Shown piece after piece: positions 1 to 8,842 of a DNA stretch of 32,743 bases; within the stretch, counting starts at the first letter, position 1, and the number at the start of each line of letters is the position of its first letter. The notes below the pieces were generated by a model. The model was given only the letters and a program-made list of their open reading frames with translations, was not told the DNA's origin and searched no databases. Position numbers and translations under genes: made by a program. Source of the stretch: Verrucomicrobiia bacterium (GTDB taxonomy: Bacteria; Verrucomicrobiota; Verrucomicrobiia; Verrucomicrobiales; Akkermansiaceae); the NCBI GenBank assembly GCA_030430455.1, contig JAUIJB010000046.1, positions 1 to 32,743 on the forward strand. Reading direction: 5' to 3'.

Positions 1-462
1 CGCTGCACACCTCGCTGGTTTCGCCTGGGCCGACTCCCGACCCTTTCCCCCGGCTGGCGCTGCGCCGTCGTCCGCTGCGGATGAGTCCCCCCACAAGTTC
101 AGCAAACCGTGCACGACCAGCCGGGCGGGCCGCGATGATCCCGGGACAAGCGTCCCGACGTCCGAACCCTTGCGCCATGGAGAAAATTCAGCCGCGACAA
201 GAGGCAGGTGGCCAACAAACGAGGTCACCGGACGAATGAATTTCTCATTTTCAGGGCAAAAAACCGACCCCCGGTGGTTGCCATGTGAGCAACTCGAATC
301 AACGGGACGAGGCAGGACCAAAATATCGAAGATTTTTTACAATCACCAGTTGCAGAAAGTCCGAGCGCAATGAAGTTGCCGATTCCAGCGGTCGAGACGA
401 GCAACCCTCCATCTGCGCGCGAATCGGCTGAGTTCCCCCGTTCACCTGAACCCGAACCAGCC
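1..462. other. Left-edge stretch without a convincing gene
   Basis: No reading frame here has the strongly GC-rich third codon positions of the genes downstream. One plus frame is open from base 2 to 373, but its codons are mixed and it shows no recognisable motif. The last 150 bases are clearly more AT-rich (around 235-370, including a TTTTTTACA run near 334), which fits a promoter or leader for the peptidase gene at 463. A small hairpin lies at 142-157. I see no RNA gene or mobile element. Confidence 0.5.
142..157. terminator. Small GC hairpin, possible terminator
   Basis: A perfect 6-bp stem (CGGGAC / GTCCCG) encloses the four-base loop AAGC. There is no T-run behind it, so it is at best a weak terminator for a gene lying left of the window. 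Confidence 0.25.
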
Positions 463-3400
463 ATGAAAATGACACCGAAGCCGGTGGCGCTCTCAGCCAC
501 CCTGTTTGCCTGGCTTGGCACCCTTGCCGCCAACGCCCAACAGGTCACCGACCTGAACGTCAGCGAGGATCCGGAATCCGAGAACCCGGTCCTCGAGATC
601 ACCCTCGACGCGCCGCCGATGTCCTCGGTGCAGATGGAATCCAGCGGCGACCTGGCCACGCCATGGTCCGACCTTCCCGGCGACGTCTACTCGTTTGGCG
701 GCGGCCCGATCACCTTCGACGCCCCGATCGGACCCGCGCAGGCCTTCTACCGCTTCGACACCGCACCGATTCCCCTCGCGGCGGAGGGCGACGGCATCCG
801 GTTCGACTTCGAGGTCGGCGAGCCGTTTCCGCTGCCGGCCTTCCTCGACTTCGTCCGCCTGCAGACCGGCGCGACGCTCTACCCGCGGATCATGGACACC
901 TCGCTCTACGGCGAGCTCGGCGGCCTGATGATCCAGCCGGGCCAGTACCAGGTCGCGAACCCCGAGCTGCTGCCCGCCGTGCTCGGAGTCGACCTGTGGG
1001 GCGTCGGAATCCCCGAGGACAGCGGCAAGTTCGCTGAGACCTACGAGCCGACCGACTTTCCGCAGGACGGCAAGTTCATCGAAACCCCCGGCGGCGACCT
1101 GCCGATGGGCCAGTGGGAGGACGACAACCAGACCCGCGTCAGCGAGGGAGAGATCATCGACCCGGGACAATTCGACATGCCCTTTGAGCTCGAGATCAAG
1201 GAGGTCGACGGCAGCGAGCCGCTCGACGACCTCGGCCTGGTCTTTCCCGGCACCGAGGCCCGCGCCTTCCTGCGGCTGCTCAAGGACGGTTCCTACGAGA
1301 TCGACGGCGCCGGCCTGAGCGAGGGCGGGCACCCGCCCGAGACCTATCCGCCGCTGCCGATCCCGGGTTCGCTGGTGGTCATCGCCCGCAACGAGAAACA
1401 GGTACTGTTCCTCGGCACCCTCGCCGACCCCTTCGCCGAGCGCGCCTACAATCCGCCGGAGGGCGGCGCGCACGGCACCCGTGAGCTGGAGATCGCCAAC
1501 GTCCCCCTCAACATCCCGTTGGTCGACAACGACCCCTTCGGCGAGCTGCCGGCCGTCCAGGTCGAGATCCTGCGCTACAGCCGCGAGATCGAGGGCCTCA
1601 AGCCCGGGCCGGACGGCCAGCCGGTGCTGACTCCCGAGTTCCTCGACGAGTACCGCGAGAACTTCGAGCTGCTCAGCGAGGTCCCGGGCAGCGAGGTGGC
1701 CGAGCGCCTGCGCATCCAGCAGGCGCCGGCGGTCAAGTCACCCACCGTCACCACGCTCCACCGCTCCGGCTCGAACGGCAGCAAGAAGAACATCGCCATC
1801 CTCGGCGACGGCTTCGCCGACACCCCCGGGGACCAGGACGCCTACAACGACTACGTCCAGCAGACGATCATGGAGGACTTCCTCGGTCGCGACATCCACC
1901 CGGAGATCCTCAACGCCATCAACGTCTTCCGCGTCAACACCTACTCGGCCGAGTCGGGGGTGACCCAGGTCAACTCGTCCGGCAGCGTGACCGACAGCCA
2001 GGACACCGCGCTCGAGTACCGCTACAGCGGGACCTGGTCGCGCTGCTGGATGGAGGGCGGCCCGAACACGAACACCCTGATCAACAGCACCCTGGCCAGC
2101 GCCTGCCCCCAGGCTGACATCGTCTTCATCGTCCTCAACGAGGACAATTTCGGCGGCTGTGCCGGCGGCAACCGCTTCGTCGTCACCCTCGCCAGCGGCT
2201 GGGCCACCGTGGCCCACGAGTTCGGCCACCTGTTCGGCAAGCTCGGCGACGAGTACGGCTGCAGCGCGACCTCCTGCTCGCCGCTCTACACCGGCGCCGA
2301 GCCGGGCGCGGTGAACCTGACCAAGGTGACCAACCGCAACAGCGTCAAGTGGAGCCAGTGGATCCCCAGCTGGCGGCCGGTGCTGACCACCGCGTCGCAT
2401 GTCGCCGACAACGCGCAGGACGTCGGCATCTTCCAGGGCGCGGTCAAGGACCTGACCCGCTGGGCCGACGGCATCTTCCGGCCGACCCTGGACGGGCGCA
2501 TGCGCTCGAACAGCCCGGCGCACAACCCGGTCGGCTACACCAAGATGCGCGCCGAGGCGCGACCCTTCCAGGAGGCCACCTTCCGCAAGAACGTCGTCGG
2601 CGACTTCAACGGCGACGGCCGCGACGACGTGGTCCTGCTCGACGGCCGCCAGCTGTCGCTCTACCTCGCCGCCGACCGCGACACCGGGCCCGACGACCCG
2701 ATGACCGGCAACCCGCCGCGGACGACCGACGGCGTGCTCGAGAAGACCTGGTTCTTCACCGACCGCCTGCGCAGCGACGGCGGTGGCTGGTCGTGGCAGA
2801 TCCGGCCCGGCGACCAGCTCCACGCGGGCGACTTCGACGGCGATGGCGACGACGACCTCTACGTCTTCAACGGCAGCAACTGGAACCAGGCCTACCTGAC
2901 GATGCTGCGCTCGGAAGGCGACCGCTTCCAGCCGGTGCGCCGCTACGACTCCGACCTGCCCGGCTGGCAGATGCGCGGCGGCGACGAGCACTACGTGGCC
3001 GACATCGACGGCGACGGCCGCGACGACCTGATGGTCTACAACGGCGACAACTGGAACATCCCCTACTTCTGCCTGTTCCGCTCCGGCGGCTCATTCCTGA
3101 GCTACCTGCGCCGCTACGACCAGTACCTGCCCGGCACCTGGGAGATGGGCCGCAACGAGCGCTTCTTCGTCGGCGACTTCGACGGCGACGGCCGCGACGG
3201 CATCATCGCCCAGGACCGCGACTCGTGGAACCAGGTCCACCTGCGGGTCTTCAACCCGAACGGCTCGTCGAACGGGCTGGTCCAGGCGAGCCGCTACTAC
3301 GGCCCGATCCAGGGCTCGAACTTCACCTGGAACATGAACCGCCGCGACGACCTGTACGTCGGCGACTTCGACGGCGACGGGGTCGACGACCTCGCGTTGT

Positions 3401-3873
3401 TCAACGGCATCGACTGGAACGCCGCCTACCTCGGCCTGTTCCAGTCGGAGGGCGGCGTGCTGCAGCTGCGCCGCACCTACAGCCCCGGCGACGGCTTCGA
3501 GCCGCTTCCCGGCTGGGGGCTGCAGCGGCAGGACCGCTTCTGGGTCGCCAATGTCGACGGCGACGAGGACGAGGACCTGGTCGTCTACAACCACGCCAAC
3601 TGGGACTCGCAGTACCTCGGCATCTGCCGCTCGAACGCCTCGTTCCAGCTCGCCGGAAGCTGGCAGAAGGACTGGATCGGCGGCTGGAACCTCGGCTCCT
3701 TCGACGACTTCGCCGTCGGCGACTTCCGCGGCAACGGCGGCTGGGACGACCTGTTCGTCTTCAACACCAACTGGTTCGGCCTGCTGCGGAGCCACCAGTC
3801 GGCCTACCAGCTCGAGTCGATCAACTACAAGTGGATCACCCAGCACCGCTATCACGGCTGGGGATTCTGGTAG
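463..3873 (+). CDS. Secreted M64-type metallopeptidase with C-terminal FG-GAP/VCBS propeller
   Basis: A 1136-residue exported protein. I chose the ATG at 463 because it directly precedes a signal peptide (MKMTPKPVALSATLF, then a small-residue region ending near ANAQ); an in-frame ATG at 370 would place about 30 unrelated residues in front. The zinc motif HEFGH is at residues 585-589, followed by LFGKLGDEYG. D596 is the likely third ligand, as in the HExxHxxGxxxDE signature of M64 (IgA-peptidase-like) enzymes. After it come seven aspartate-rich Ca-binding motifs (DFNGDGRDD-like) starting near residues 714, 790, 847, 905, 968, 1030 and 1087. Most are followed by a NWN/NWD-type motif, and the 57-76-residue spacing fits a seven-bladed propeller. 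The substrate is unknown. The gene stands alone, with a pseudogene downstream. Family-level confidence is high. Confidence 0.88.
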   Translation: MKMTPKPVALSATLFAWLGTLAANAQQVTDLNVSEDPESENPVLEITLDAPPMSSVQMESSGDLATPWSDLPGDVYSFGGGPITFDAPIGPAQAFYRFDTAPIPLAAEGDGIRFDFEVGEPFPLPAFLDFVRLQTGATLYPRIMDTSLYGELGGLMIQPGQYQVANPELLPAVLGVDLWGVGIPEDSGKFAETYEPTDFPQDGKFIETPGGDLPMGQWEDDNQTRVSEGEIIDPGQFDMPFELEIKEVDGSEPLDDLGLVFPGTEARAFLRLLKDGSYEIDGAGLSEGGHPPETYPPLPIPGSLVVIARNEKQVLFLGTLADPFAERAYNPPEGGAHGTRELEIANVPLNIPLVDNDPFGELPAVQVEILRYSREIEGLKPGPDGQPVLTPEFLDEYRENFELLSEVPGSEVAERLRIQQAPAVKSPTVTTLHRSGSNGSKKNIAILGDGFADTPGDQDAYNDYVQQTIMEDFLGRDIHPEILNAINVFRVNTYSAESGVTQVNSSGSVTDSQDTALEYRYSGTWSRCWMEGGPNTNTLINSTLASACPQADIVFIVLNEDNFGGCAGGNRFVVTLASGWATVAHEFGHLFGKLGDEYGCSATSCSPLYTGAEPGAVNLTKVTNRNSVKWSQWIPSWRPVLTTASHVADNAQDVGIFQGAVKDLTRWADGIFRPTLDGRMRSNSPAHNPVGYTKMRAEARPFQEATFRKNVVGDFNGDGRDDVVLLDGRQLSLYLAADRDTGPDDPMTGNPPRTTDGVLEKTWFFTDRLRSDGGGWSWQIRPGDQLHAGDFDGDGDDDLYVFNGSNWNQAYLTMLRSEGDRFQPVRRYDSDLPGWQMRGGDEHYVADIDGDGRDDLMVYNGDNWNIPYFCLFRSGGSFLSYLRRYDQYLPGTWEMGRNERFFVGDFDGDGRDGIIAQDRDSWNQVHLRVFNPNGSSNGLVQASRYYGPIQGSNFTWNMNRRDDLYVGDFDGDGVDDLALFNGIDWNAAYLGLFQSEGGVLQLRRTYSPGDGFEPLPGWGLQRQDRFWVANVDGDEDEDLVVYNHANWDSQYLGICRSNASFQLAGSWQKDWIGGWNLGSFDDFAVGDFRGNGGWDDLFVFNTNWFGLLRSHQSAYQLESINYKWITQHRYHGWGFW

Positions 3874-3919
3874 GGGCGGTGAAGGCCGGGCCGGGGCCTC
3901 CGCTTCGTGTCGAGCCTCC

Positions 3920-4487
3920 TCAGTCCCGGGTCATCGAGGCCCGCATCATGGCGGCCATGTGCCCATGGGTGGTGGCGGGAAACTCATTGGCCAACTTGGC
4001 GAGGGCCTTGGCCACCCGCTCACGCGAGCGGGTGTCGTCGGCCCGCGCCGCGCGGCGCATGATCGAATCGTAATCCTTGCGGGCCTCCTCCTCGATACCG
4101 ACCCATTCCGACCTCGCATGCACCATCACAGCCTCGGCTGCCGCGCGGCCGGGCTTCGAGCTTCCGTAGTCCTCCTCGAGCCGGCACAGGGCGAGGTCGG
4201 AAAGTGTCCGTTCGCGACTCGAGGTAGTCCTTCGCGTCGCCGACATCGCCGCCGTCGGTCTTGATCGCCACCAGCACGACTGCCGGCTCGTCGGCGTAGG
4301 CTTCCTCCATCTGCTTGAAGAACTCGCCCGACCATCCGTTGCAGATCCCGCACCAGCTCCGGAAGAAGACCACGACCACCGACTTGCCATGGAGTCCCCC
4401 GCGTGCCGGTTCACCCGGCCGATTTCCGCTTTGCCCGGCGCGAACCCTTTGGTTCAGGATGCCGCCAGCCCCGAGGCCCCATGGCAC
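3920..4487 (-). pseudogene. Frameshifted thioredoxin-fold protein remnant
   Basis: Two overlapping minus-strand frames make up one broken gene. The upstream frame (from a GTG at 4487) contains SVVVVFFRSWCGICNGW, a thioredoxin-like strand with a CxxC active site, and continues to KDYLESR. The sensible sequence then switches frame near 4205-4215, where the second frame carries TLSDLALCRLEEDYG, then a charged helical region, ending at MTRD and a stop at 3920. Neither frame alone makes a plausible protein. The N-terminus before GLHGKS looks random, lacks a signal peptide and overlaps the divergent kinase gene, so the 5' end is probably lost as well. A sequencing indel is the main alternative for the frameshift. 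Confidence 0.65.
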
Positions 4488-5290
4488 CCAGCAAGAAACG
4501 CAACCCCCGCCTGCGGACCAAGTCCCGCCTGGGCAAGTACCGCATCGAGGGCCTCCTTGCCGAGGGTGCCTACGCCACGCTGTACCGCGCGCTCGACACG
4601 ATCGAGTCGCGCCGCGTCGCCCTCAAGATCCCCCACCCCCACCTTGCCGACGACGAGTTCCTCGCCAGCTTCCGCAAGGAGGCCCGGCTCTCGGCGAGCA
4701 TCGAGCACCCCTGCCTGCTCTCGCTGAAGGACGCGAGCTTCATCGACGGCCACTTCGTGATGGCCTACCCGCTCGGCCAGGAGAGCCTCGCCGACCGGCT
4801 CACCCGGCGGATCTCCTCGACCAACCTCGACACGCTCATCGGGAACTGCCTCGAGGGCCTCGCCGAGCTGCACGCCCGGCGCATCATCCACTGCGACATC
4901 AAGCCGGAGAACTTCATCGTCTTCCCGGGACCGACCCTGCGGCTGGCCGACTTCGGGATCGCGCGGCTGGCGAAGCGCACGCTGCACGCCTCCGGCTCGG
5001 GCACCCTCGGCTACATGGCACCCGAGCAGGCGATGGGCCGGGCCTCGCCGCGCTCGGACGTCTTCGCGCTCGGCCTGCTCATCCACCGCATGATCACCGC
5101 GCGGCTTCCCGACTACCCGTTCAAGTGGCCGCCGCCGGGCAACGAGCGGCTGCGCCGCAAGGCCCGCCCCGAGTTCATCGCCCTGCTCAGGCGCTCGCTC
5201 GAGGTCGAGCCTCGCAAGCGCTTCAAGGATGCCGGCGCCTTCCACGCGGCCTTCCTGCAATCCGGCGGGAGCGCCCTCATCCAGCGCTGA
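4481..5290 (+). CDS. Soluble Ser/Thr protein kinase (Hanks type)
   Basis: A 269-residue protein that is essentially a bare kinase domain. It has a glycine-loop variant (GLLAEGAYATLY), the ATP-binding lysine K49 in VALK, the catalytic loop HCDIKPENF with D139, the Mg-binding DFG at D157, the activation-segment end GYMAPEQ, and SDVFALG in subdomain IX. The usual HRD arginine is cysteine. There is no transmembrane segment or PASTA-type sensor, so it should be cytoplasmic. The ATG at 4481 gives a short basic N-terminus before the domain; an in-frame ATG at 4403 would add 26 unlikely residues. A PP2C phosphatase gene follows 40 bases later, so the two probably form a reversible phosphorylation pair. 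Confidence 0.9.
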   Translation: MAPSKKRNPRLRTKSRLGKYRIEGLLAEGAYATLYRALDTIESRRVALKIPHPHLADDEFLASFRKEARLSASIEHPCLLSLKDASFIDGHFVMAYPLGQESLADRLTRRISSTNLDTLIGNCLEGLAELHARRIIHCDIKPENFIVFPGPTLRLADFGIARLAKRTLHASGSGTLGYMAPEQAMGRASPRSDVFALGLLIHRMITARLPDYPFKWPPPGNERLRRKARPEFIALLRRSLEVEPRKRFKDAGAFHAAFLQSGGSALIQR

Positions 5291-5330
5291 CCCGCCACCC
5301 ACCCTTCCGCGCCAAGCCCCGCGACCCGCC

Positions 5331-6143
5331 ATGGACGGCCCGCTCCTGCTCCTCGACGCCGCACCCGCCGAACCCGCCACCGTCGCGCTTCCCGGCGGCA
5401 CGGCGCTGGCCTTCACCCGCCCCAACCCGGAGGGGACGGGGACCAACCAGGACGCCGTGGCGATCCTTCCCACCGGCGACGACGGCCACCTGCTGGTGGT
5501 CGCCGACGGGATGGGCGGCACGCGCCAGGGCGGCGAGGCGGCGGCCAGCGTCGTGCGCAACCTCATCGCCGCCTTCGACCCCCGACGAGTGGACGGACCC
5601 GGCAAGCCCGTGCGGACCGCGGTGCTCGACGCGATCGAGGCCGCCAACGCCGCGATCCAGCGCGAGCTCGCCGGCTCCGGCACCACTCTGGCCGCGGTCG
5701 AGCTCGGCAACGCGTCCGTGCGACCCTACCACGTCGGCGACTCGAGCATCCTCGTCTTCGGCCAGCGCGGGAAGCTCAAGCTGCAGACCGTCTCGCACTC
5801 GCCCGTCGGCTTCGCGGTCGAGGCCGGCATGCTCGACGAGGAGGAAGCCCTCCACCACGACGAGCTGCACTACGTCTCGAACATGATCGGATCCCCCGAG
5901 ATGCGCATCGAGCTCGGTGCCCCGCTCGGATTGTCGCGCCACGACACCCTCCTCATCGCCAGCGACGGCCTCACCGACAATGTCGCGACCCGTGAGATCA
6001 TCGAGCTCGCCCGCAAGGGCCCGCTCGAGCAGGCGGCGGCACGCCTCATCGACCTCGCCACCGCGCGGATGCTGGCCGGTTCGCCCACCACCCCCGGCAA
6101 GCCCGATGACCTCAGCCTGATCGCCTTCCGGCGCGACGGCTGA
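5331..6143 (+). CDS. PP2C-family Ser/Thr protein phosphatase
   Basis: A 270-residue phosphatase (PPM/PP2C fold, Mn/Mg dependent). Signature motifs appear in order: GTNQDAV near residue 40, VVADGMGG near 60, a glycine-rich GSGTTL segment, VGDSS with the typical VFG continuation, and the late metal motif ASDGLTDN. The start at 5331 places the first strand normally and leaves 40 bases after the upstream kinase stop; the in-frame extension back to 5229 runs into the kinase gene and is proline-rich. No membrane segment is present. Its expected role is to remove phosphate from proteins modified by the kinase encoded just upstream, in the same transcript. The targets are not visible here. Confidence 0.9.
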   Translation: MDGPLLLLDAAPAEPATVALPGGTALAFTRPNPEGTGTNQDAVAILPTGDDGHLLVVADGMGGTRQGGEAAASVVRNLIAAFDPRRVDGPGKPVRTAVLDAIEAANAAIQRELAGSGTTLAAVELGNASVRPYHVGDSSILVFGQRGKLKLQTVSHSPVGFAVEAGMLDEEEALHHDELHYVSNMIGSPEMRIELGAPLGLSRHDTLLIASDGLTDNVATREIIELARKGPLEQAAARLIDLATARMLAGSPTTPGKPDDLSLIAFRRDG

Positions 6144-6325
6144 CGCCCTCAGCGCAGCCGCGCGGGGGAGACCGACACCACCCTCGGGGCCGGGATCACC
6201 CCGGCAGCCCCCGCCGGACGGCTTCCACCTCGGTGGGCCCGCACGATGACCCGGGCCACGGGGCCGGCCCTGTCCGACGCTTCACCACGCGTATCTTCCG
6301 CACCCCATCATTTTGTACAGGTTGC

Positions 6326-6338
6326 CCCCGCTGAGGGG
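6326..6338 (+). promoter_or_regulatory. CCCC/GGGG hairpin in leader of the Ig-domain protein
   Basis: About 95 bases before the start codon at 6433, CCCC pairs with GGGG around the loop GCTGA. The hairpin sits in an otherwise AT-richer tract (TTTTGTACAG before it, TTATGACTTGTCAAA after it). It resembles the C4/G4 structures ahead of the gene at 8843. Its function is unproven. Confidence 0.3.
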
Positions 6339-6432
6339 CTTATGACTTGTCAAACGGAGGGATGGGTCCCTAAGCATTTCGAAACCTCGGAAAGTGGATT
6401 CTTCACCCGCTTGCCCGAAACCCAGAAAACCC

Positions 6433-8709
6433 ATGAAACACCGCCGCTTTCCTTTCCTTCTCAAACCGGCCCTCTGCGCCGCCGCCGTCCTGCTCGCCGC
6501 CGGCCCTGCCATGGCGCTGACCATCGAGGTCCCCGCCGATGCCGACCTGACCGTCACCGAGAACGACGGCAACCCGGCCAGCGACAGCTCGTCCTCGGGG
6601 AGCAACCCCCAGCTCAACGCACGCCACAACGGGCCGACCGATCCCGACAAGAACGAGATCATCGTGCTGCGCTTCGATCTCACCGGGAACGACCGCTCGA
6701 CCATCGAGTCCGCCGAACTCCAGCTGACGAACTACCGCGGCGGCCGCGACAACTCGGGCCGCCCGCTGCGCTTCTGGGGCGTCAACGACGGCGCCACCGG
6801 CTACAACGCCATCACCGCCAGCGAGGGCCCCGCGACCGACAACGACTGGCCCGAGAACTCGACCATCTTCTCGACCACGCCGGGCCTCGAGTTCGACGCC
6901 GACTCCGGCACCCGCGGCGTGCGGTCCGACCGGGTCACCGACCTCGGCCTGCGCCCCGGCCCCGCCGAGGAGGAGGACGAGGGTTCCCTCGCCACCCTCG
7001 CCACCACCGAGTTGACGGACTTCCTCGTCAACCACCCGGACGACATCGTCACCATCATCGTCGAGGTCGAGGCCGACAGCAACGGCCAGATGCGCTACGC
7101 CTCGAAGGAGGCAAGCTCGCTGGACACCCTTTCCGGAACTGAGGGCGAGTGGGCCCCGAGGCTGGTCCTCGAGATCGTCCCGGTGCCCTTCCTGCGGGTC
7201 AGCCCCGACGAGGCCTACGAGGGGGACACGCTGAGCTTCAGCTGGTTTGCCCCGGTCGGCGCCACCAACCTGTCGATCACGCCCGGCGGCATCGACGCCC
7301 CGGGCAACACCGACGAGACCGGCCTGGGATCCGCCGAAATCCCCGCCCCAGCGGGCACCACGACCTACACCTTCAGCTACGACTTCGAGGGCAGCCCCGC
7401 CTCCTTCGAGCAGGAGGTGACCATCCTGCCGCCCTTCCTCGAGGTCACCCCGGACCTCGCGGTCCACGACGTCACCACCCTCGCCATCAGCTGGCGGGTC
7501 CCGCCCGACGTCGACTCGGTCAGCCTCGACTTCGGCCCCGACGGCGGCCCGTACACCACCATCGACGTCACCAACGACACCGACCCCCTCACCGGCGCCG
7601 GCAACTACCCCTTCCTGGTCCCCTTCGAGGGAGAGGACCACTTTGAGCTGCGCTACACCGTCAACTCGGTCGAGGTCGACCCCCCGCTCATGGCCGACAT
7701 CGAGCTGGTCGCGCCGATCTTCAGCAGCGTCTTCGCCTTCAACACGGTGGGCGACCTGAAGACAGTGCCGCGGCTCGAGGACGGCGTGCTCATTTACCAG
7801 GATCGTAGTAACTTCACCTGGGACAAGGTCCCGGACGAACTGGTCGGCGCCCAGGTCCTGAGCCCGTGGAACGACGACAAGAACCAGCCGGGCATCGAGA
7901 TCGAGGTGACCGCGGCCCGGGACGCCACGCTCTACCTCATCGTCGACAACCGGGTCGGCAACGGCGAGGCGGAGAACCCGACGACGCCGACCCTCGGCGC
8001 CGGCGTGATGGACTGGGCGGTGAGCGCCGGCTTCGTCGACACCGGCCTGAAGATCGAAGGCTTCCCCGACCTCCGCTACAGCATCTTCGCCCGCCCGATC
8101 GCCATGGGCGAGACCGTCATCGCCGGGGCGCAGGCCGACGGCGACACGCGGGTGCTCTACAGCCTCGCCGGCGTGGCGCCTCCGGTGACCACCCGCTTCG
8201 TCGCCAGCCCGGCGGAGATCGACGAGGGCGGCACGACCACGCTCCACTGGCTGGTGCCCGCGGGGTCCACGGTGTCGATCGACCAGGGCGTCGGCGACGT
8301 GGAGAGCGAGACCGACCCGACCACCGGGGTGGGCAGCATGGAGGTCACCCCGACCGCGACGGGCGCGGTTCCCTACACCCTCACCTACGACCCGCCGGGC
8401 AGCGACCCCGAGGACACCCTGGGCCCCGTCGTCGTGACCGTGAACGCCACGGCGGCTCCCGAGGACTTCCTGATCACGAGCGTCCGCTACGACGCCGCCA
8501 GCGGCGAGGTGGACCTCACCTGGCCGGCCCCCGCCGGGGTCACCGACCCGGGCCTGTTGACGGACACGGTCGCGGCGGCCACCGCGCTCGACGGCAGCTG
8601 GGAAGCGGTGACGGATGGCATCATTTCCATCACCGACGGGGTCGTCAGCTTCACCGATCCCAGCCCCCTCGCGGGCGGTCGGGTGTTCTATCAGGTGGAA
8701 CGGCCCTGA
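6433..8709 (+). CDS. Secreted multidomain protein with CBM96/DNRLRE-like and Ig-like modules
   Basis: A 758-residue exported protein. The ATG at 6433 starts a clear signal peptide (MKHRRFPFLLKPALCAAAVLLA, ending near AMA). Residues about 30-230 resemble the DNRLRE/CBM96-type beta-sandwich, with ADADLTVTEND, a strand containing VLRFDL, and LRFWGVNDG. Three Ig-like modules, each opening with a pattern such as VSPDEAYEGDTLSFSW, start near residues 253, 335 and 585. A separate domain lies between the second and third. The last 80 residues form the C-terminal module common in secreted verrucomicrobial proteins, with VDLTW near its start and ending FYQVERP. No catalytic motif is visible, so a structural or carbohydrate-binding surface role is likely. 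The gene precedes the giant pseudopilin gene but is separated from it by a hairpin. Confidence 0.75.
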   Translation: MKHRRFPFLLKPALCAAAVLLAAGPAMALTIEVPADADLTVTENDGNPASDSSSSGSNPQLNARHNGPTDPDKNEIIVLRFDLTGNDRSTIESAELQLTNYRGGRDNSGRPLRFWGVNDGATGYNAITASEGPATDNDWPENSTIFSTTPGLEFDADSGTRGVRSDRVTDLGLRPGPAEEEDEGSLATLATTELTDFLVNHPDDIVTIIVEVEADSNGQMRYASKEASSLDTLSGTEGEWAPRLVLEIVPVPFLRVSPDEAYEGDTLSFSWFAPVGATNLSITPGGIDAPGNTDETGLGSAEIPAPAGTTTYTFSYDFEGSPASFEQEVTILPPFLEVTPDLAVHDVTTLAISWRVPPDVDSVSLDFGPDGGPYTTIDVTNDTDPLTGAGNYPFLVPFEGEDHFELRYTVNSVEVDPPLMADIELVAPIFSSVFAFNTVGDLKTVPRLEDGVLIYQDRSNFTWDKVPDELVGAQVLSPWNDDKNQPGIEIEVTAARDATLYLIVDNRVGNGEAENPTTPTLGAGVMDWAVSAGFVDTGLKIEGFPDLRYSIFARPIAMGETVIAGAQADGDTRVLYSLAGVAPPVTTRFVASPAEIDEGGTTTLHWLVPAGSTVSIDQGVGDVESETDPTTGVGSMEVTPTATGAVPYTLTYDPPGSDPEDTLGPVVVTVNATAAPEDFLITSVRYDAASGEVDLTWPAPAGVTDPGLLTDTVAAATALDGSWEAVTDGIISITDGVVSFTDPSPLAGGRVFYQVERP

Positions 8710-8717
8710 CACCAACA

Positions 8718-8734
8718 GGGCCCCGGGAGGGCCC
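8718..8734 (+). terminator. GC hairpin after the Ig-domain gene
   Basis: GGGCCC pairs with GGGCCC around the loop CGGGA, starting 9 bases after the stop codon. A short TATTTT lies about 12 bases further on. It is a plausible terminator separating this gene from the pseudopilin operon. Confidence 0.5.
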
Positions 8735-8757
8735 GAGCCCACGCATATTTTGCGCAA

Positions 8758-8783
8758 CCCCTCCTCAAACGGGGGATAGCCCC
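8758..8783 (+). promoter_or_regulatory. Mutually exclusive hairpins in the pseudopilin leader
   Basis: CCCC at 8758-8761 can pair with GGGG within 8771-8775, and the same G-run can instead pair with CCCC at 8780-8783 around the tight loop ATAG. The two foldings exclude each other. An AT-rich tract with ATTTGTAAATACATA (about 8796-8810) follows, and the start codon is at 8843. The layout could serve as a leader or promoter control, but nothing here proves that. Confidence 0.3.
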
Positions 8784-8842
8784 TGATGGTCACGCATTTG
8801 TAAATACATACCGTGGAAATTCTCAGAAATGTCCAACCAACG

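Noticed and set aside
170..373. Short plus-strand frame before the peptidase gene
   Set aside because: Starts at TTG, has mixed codon use, no motif, and ends just inside the upstream extension of the peptidase frame; more likely leader sequence.
370..462. Upstream in-frame start for the peptidase gene
   Set aside because: The added 31 residues would bury a good signal peptide that begins at 463.
4315..5886. Plus-strand open frame spanning the kinase and phosphatase genes
   Set aside because: Arg/Pro-rich out-of-frame reading of two well-supported genes.
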